The notes under the pieces are model-generated. The model made no database searches. It was given only the letters and a program-made list of their open reading frames with translations, and was not told the DNA's origin. Below, piece after piece: positions 61,795 to 64,000 of a stretch of 64,000 nt of DNA. This DNA comes from an uncultured Collinsella sp. GTDB taxonomy: Bacteria; Actinomycetota; Coriobacteriia; Coriobacteriales; Coriobacteriaceae. A program made the translations under genes and the position numbers. The stretch is taken from positions 141,935-205,934 of the forward strand of contig CATZLI010000005.1 of NCBI GenBank assembly GCA_958421275.1, read 5' to 3'. Numbering within the stretch: the stretch's first letter is position 1; each line of letters starts with the position of its first letter.

Positions 61795-62250
61795 ATGCAT
61801 GTCTTTAACTCGCGCGCCGATTTCGACGCTCAGATGAAGTCCGTCAAGAAGTGGATGCGTACCGGACAGGCGCTCGACGGCGTTTCTGAACTGCAGCACG
61901 ATGTGGCGTACTCCATCGGCGACTCGCTGGTGTATTGGTGGGTCTATGCCCGCGAGGCCGCAACCGCCGACCTGGTCGGTCACCGTCGCTACCATGCCGT
62001 GCTCGCTCCGCTCGACGGCGACCTGACCGTCGAGGTTGCCCCCAAGGCAGGCCTCACCTGCACCCGCGCTTACAGCGATATCGATGATCGCGAGCGCTTT
62101 GAGGGGGCGGGGGAGACCGTGACGATTCCCGCCGGCGGCGTTGCCGTCGTCGAAATTGACGAGGCCTACCGTGTCGTGGCCGATGCCGCGGATCCCCGCG
62201 TCGTGGTACTGCACGTGACGGTCGAAGGTTATTCCTTCCCCAACAAGTAG
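61795..62250 (+). CDS. EbgC/YhcH-family protein, probable beta subunit
   Basis: 151 residues. The cupin-like YhcH/YjgK/YiaL fold is suggested by DLVGHRRYHAVLAPLDGDLT and VTIPAGGVAVVEIDEAYRV and the C-terminal VVVLHVTVEGYSF. In E. coli EbgC binds and is required for full activity of EbgA. The three-base gap to the beta-galactosidase gene and lack of its own promoter support the same role. Confidence 0.88.
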   Translation: MHVFNSRADFDAQMKSVKKWMRTGQALDGVSELQHDVAYSIGDSLVYWWVYAREAATADLVGHRRYHAVLAPLDGDLTVEVAPKAGLTCTRAYSDIDDRERFEGAGETVTIPAGGVAVVEIDEAYRVVADAADPRVVVLHVTVEGYSFPNK

Positions 62251-62403
62251 TATTCGTCCGCCTGGACGTTTGCTTCGCGCCGTTAAGGGGGATGGCTTTG
62301 TTGACTCCCTTTTCCCCATTCCCCTTAGCAGGTGCGCCGTCCGTGTTTGCACTTGCAGCTCGGACGGTTTTAGATGACATTTAACAGATGATTGGGAGGG
62401 CTT

Positions 62404-63867
62404 ATGAGCTCTGAAAAACGAGGAACGATTGGTTCGTTCGCTCTGCTGGGCATGACGGTCGCCGCCGTGTTCGGTATCAAGAACATCATCAACAACAACG
62501 CGGCCATCGGCTTGGCAGCTGCGCCGTCGTTCTTCTTCGCCACGCTTTTGTACTTTGTCCCCTATACCCTGGTTACCGCCGAGTTCGTCGGCCTCAACAA
62601 GGACTCCGAGTCTGGCGTGTACGCATGGGTTAAGACCTCGATGGGTGGTCGCTGGGCGTTTCTGACGGCATTTAGCTACTGGTTCGTTAACCTGTTCTTC
62701 TTTGCGTCCGTCCTGCCCAACGTCATCATCTACGCGAGCTACGTGTTCTTTGGTGCCAACGCCGAGCTTTCGCAGCTGTGGATCACCATTATCGAGATCG
62801 TCGTCTTTGCTATCGCCACGTGGGTTTCGACCAAGGGCGCTAAGTGGATCGGCTCCATTTCCTCCTTCGGTTCGACCGCGGCTCTCGGCCTGACCGCCGT
62901 GTTCATCCTGCTGTCCCTGGCTGCTGCCTTTGGCGGCGTTGAGTTCGCTACGGCTCCTACTCCCGCTAACATGGCTCCCGACATGAGCAACTTCGCAACT
63001 GCGTGGGGCTTCTTCGGTACGCTTGCCTGGATCATCCAGGGCGTTGGCGGCGCTGAGTCTGTCGGCGTGTTCCTTAACGACCTTAAGGGTGGCGTCAAGG
63101 CCTTCGTGCGCACCGTCGTTATCGCCGGCCTGACCATCGGCCTTCTGTATGCAGGAGCTTCGCTGCTGGTTAACCTGTTCATCCCCGAGGGCAGCGTTGC
63201 CATCTCCACCGGTATCTTCGACGTATTCGGCGCTGTCTTTGCCCACTTTGGCATTCCCATGGAAGTGTCCACGCGCGTCATCGGCTTGATCCTTCTCGCC
63301 GCTACGCTGGGCTCCCTCATGATGTGGACCTCCGCTCCCATCAAGGTGTTCTTCACCGAGATTCCCAAGGGCGTCTTTGGTAGCAAGATCGTCGAGCTCA
63401 ATGAGCACGGCATTCCTGCCCGCGCTGCTTGGCTGCAGTTCGCCATCGTCGTCCCCATCCTGATCATCCCGGCCCTGGGCTCCGGCAACCTCGACGACCT
63501 GCTCATGATCGTCACCAACATGACGGCTGCCACCGCTCTGCTCCCGCCGCTGCTGATTCTGCTTGCCTACTTTATGCTGCGCAAGAACTTCGACGCCGCT
63601 CCCCGTGACTTCCGCATGGGCTCGCGCAGCTTTGGCCTGGTCGTTGCCGCATTCCTGCTTGTGGTCTTCTGCTTCGTGCTTATCTGCGGCACCATTCCGC
63701 TCGATCAGCCGCTGTGGCTGACGCTGGTCTACAACGTTGGCGGTGTGGTTGTCTTCCTGGGCCTTGCCGTGATGTGGTACAACCGCTATATCAACCGTCT
63801 GCGCGAGACCGATCCCGAGGCTGCCGAGAGCGAGCTGCGTCCGTCTGTTCTCGACATGATGGAGTAG
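62404..63867 (+). CDS. APC-superfamily amino acid permease (YjeM-like)
   Basis: 487 residues from the ATG at 62404 (GGGAGG upstream), with twelve predicted membrane helices. The first helix region GSFALLGMTVAAVFGIKNII and the sixth-helix stretch AWIIQGVGGAESVGVFLNDL fit the glutamate/GABA-antiporter branch of the APC family. The substrate is unknown; the family favours amino acids. It follows the beta-galactosidase subunits by 153 bases and may be in the same transcript, although a sugar role is not expected. Confidence 0.9.
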   Translation: MSSEKRGTIGSFALLGMTVAAVFGIKNIINNNAAIGLAAAPSFFFATLLYFVPYTLVTAEFVGLNKDSESGVYAWVKTSMGGRWAFLTAFSYWFVNLFFFASVLPNVIIYASYVFFGANAELSQLWITIIEIVVFAIATWVSTKGAKWIGSISSFGSTAALGLTAVFILLSLAAAFGGVEFATAPTPANMAPDMSNFATAWGFFGTLAWIIQGVGGAESVGVFLNDLKGGVKAFVRTVVIAGLTIGLLYAGASLLVNLFIPEGSVAISTGIFDVFGAVFAHFGIPMEVSTRVIGLILLAATLGSLMMWTSAPIKVFFTEIPKGVFGSKIVELNEHGIPARAAWLQFAIVVPILIIPALGSGNLDDLLMIVTNMTAATALLPPLLILLAYFMLRKNFDAAPRDFRMGSRSFGLVVAAFLLVVFCFVLICGTIPLDQPLWLTLVYNVGGVVVFLGLAVMWYNRYINRLRETDPEAAESELRPSVLDMME

Positions 63868-63914
63868 AAGCTGGGATTTATCCACAGCTGAGGAACAACT
63901 TGATTCCCTTTCCT

Positions 63915-63944
63915 AAGGAGGGGCCCTTCGGGCCCCTCCTTTTG
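63915..63944 (+). terminator. Terminator downstream of the APC permease
   Basis: AAGGAGGGGCCC and GGGCCCCTCCTT arms around TTCG, followed by TTTTG. A second perfect hairpin GCTGGCCGC/GCGGCCAGC lies at 63963-63983. Confidence 0.85.
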
Positions 63945-64000
63945 TGTTCAAGACTTTAGTCCGCTGGCCGCGCAGCGGCCAGCTTTAAACCACCCGCTAC

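Noticed and set aside
58759..63885. 1708-residue open frame on the minus strand
   Set aside because: Antisense of the beta-galactosidase, EbgC-like and permease genes; low-complexity product with no recognisable domain or ribosome site.

Overview
The window is a continuous, gene-dense, GC-rich chromosomal segment (GC looks close to 60% by eye; not computed). The gene set (Tad pilus cluster, actinobacterial-type toxin-antitoxin pair, VanRS-like regulators, YhgE/Pip proteins, lactate-racemase genes, beta-galactosidase) and the style of the proteins suggest a gut coriobacterium such as Collinsella (Actinomycetota). That is inference, because no rRNA or marker search was possible.

Layout. 1-6546: 3' part of a Tad/Flp pilus operon (cpaF end, tadB, tadC, Flp pilin, pseudopilins, a large TadG-like protein, a DUF192 protein). 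6605-7155: a small toxin-antitoxin pair. 7279-7830: tRNA-Phe with a tail-duplicating element, then a hairpin array. 8021-16209: GH5-like protein, rsmI, metG, rsmA, tatD, tRNA-Leu, an SPFH protein, rlmH, proC. 16367-18486: a 57-residue membrane protein missed by length cut-offs, serS, and a small gene behind a LexA-like box. 18564-19333: three identical tRNA-Arg(ACG) genes. 19511-23356: an 813-residue protein of unknown function and an Orc1/Cdc6-like AAA ATPase behind iteron-like repeats. 23425-27337: tRNA-Ser, then a D,D-carboxypeptidase gene divergent from a VanR/VanS-like pair. 27441-30537: pstB with a PhoB/PhoR-like pair. 30733-32797: exopolysaccharide chain-length and tyrosine-phosphorylation module. 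32836-44137: GNAT, htpG, two YhgE/Pip proteins, an EamA transporter, an M20 hydrolase and an MFS remnant. 44442-48826: hisS and ppc. 49707-54290: lactate racemase locus (larA, an aquaporin-like channel, tetR, a short larC, larB). 54405-57084: serB and aspS. 57390-63867: LacI regulator, beta-galactosidase, EbgC-like subunit and APC transporter, with three palindromic operators.

Most striking pattern. Four unrelated tRNA genes (Phe, Leu, Arg, Ser) are each followed by the same unit. The tRNA terminator comes first, then a 12-16 nt antisense copy of that tRNA's T-arm, then about 100 nt folding into four hairpins with compensating base changes. The unit ends with a second copy of the tRNA 3' half (from inside the T-loop through the acceptor strand) and a second copy of the terminator. 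Decayed pieces follow the Arg and Ser copies. This could be a tiny non-autonomous element that targets tRNA T-loops, or a structured RNA that mimics or pairs with its host tRNA. I do not recognise it as a described family.

A second pattern is the abundance of long intergenic foldbacks: two arrays of roughly 15-bp-arm hairpins with arm covariation (7593-7826 and 57182-57383), and large single or nested foldbacks at 16222, 35612, 35755, 44173, 48855 and 51787.
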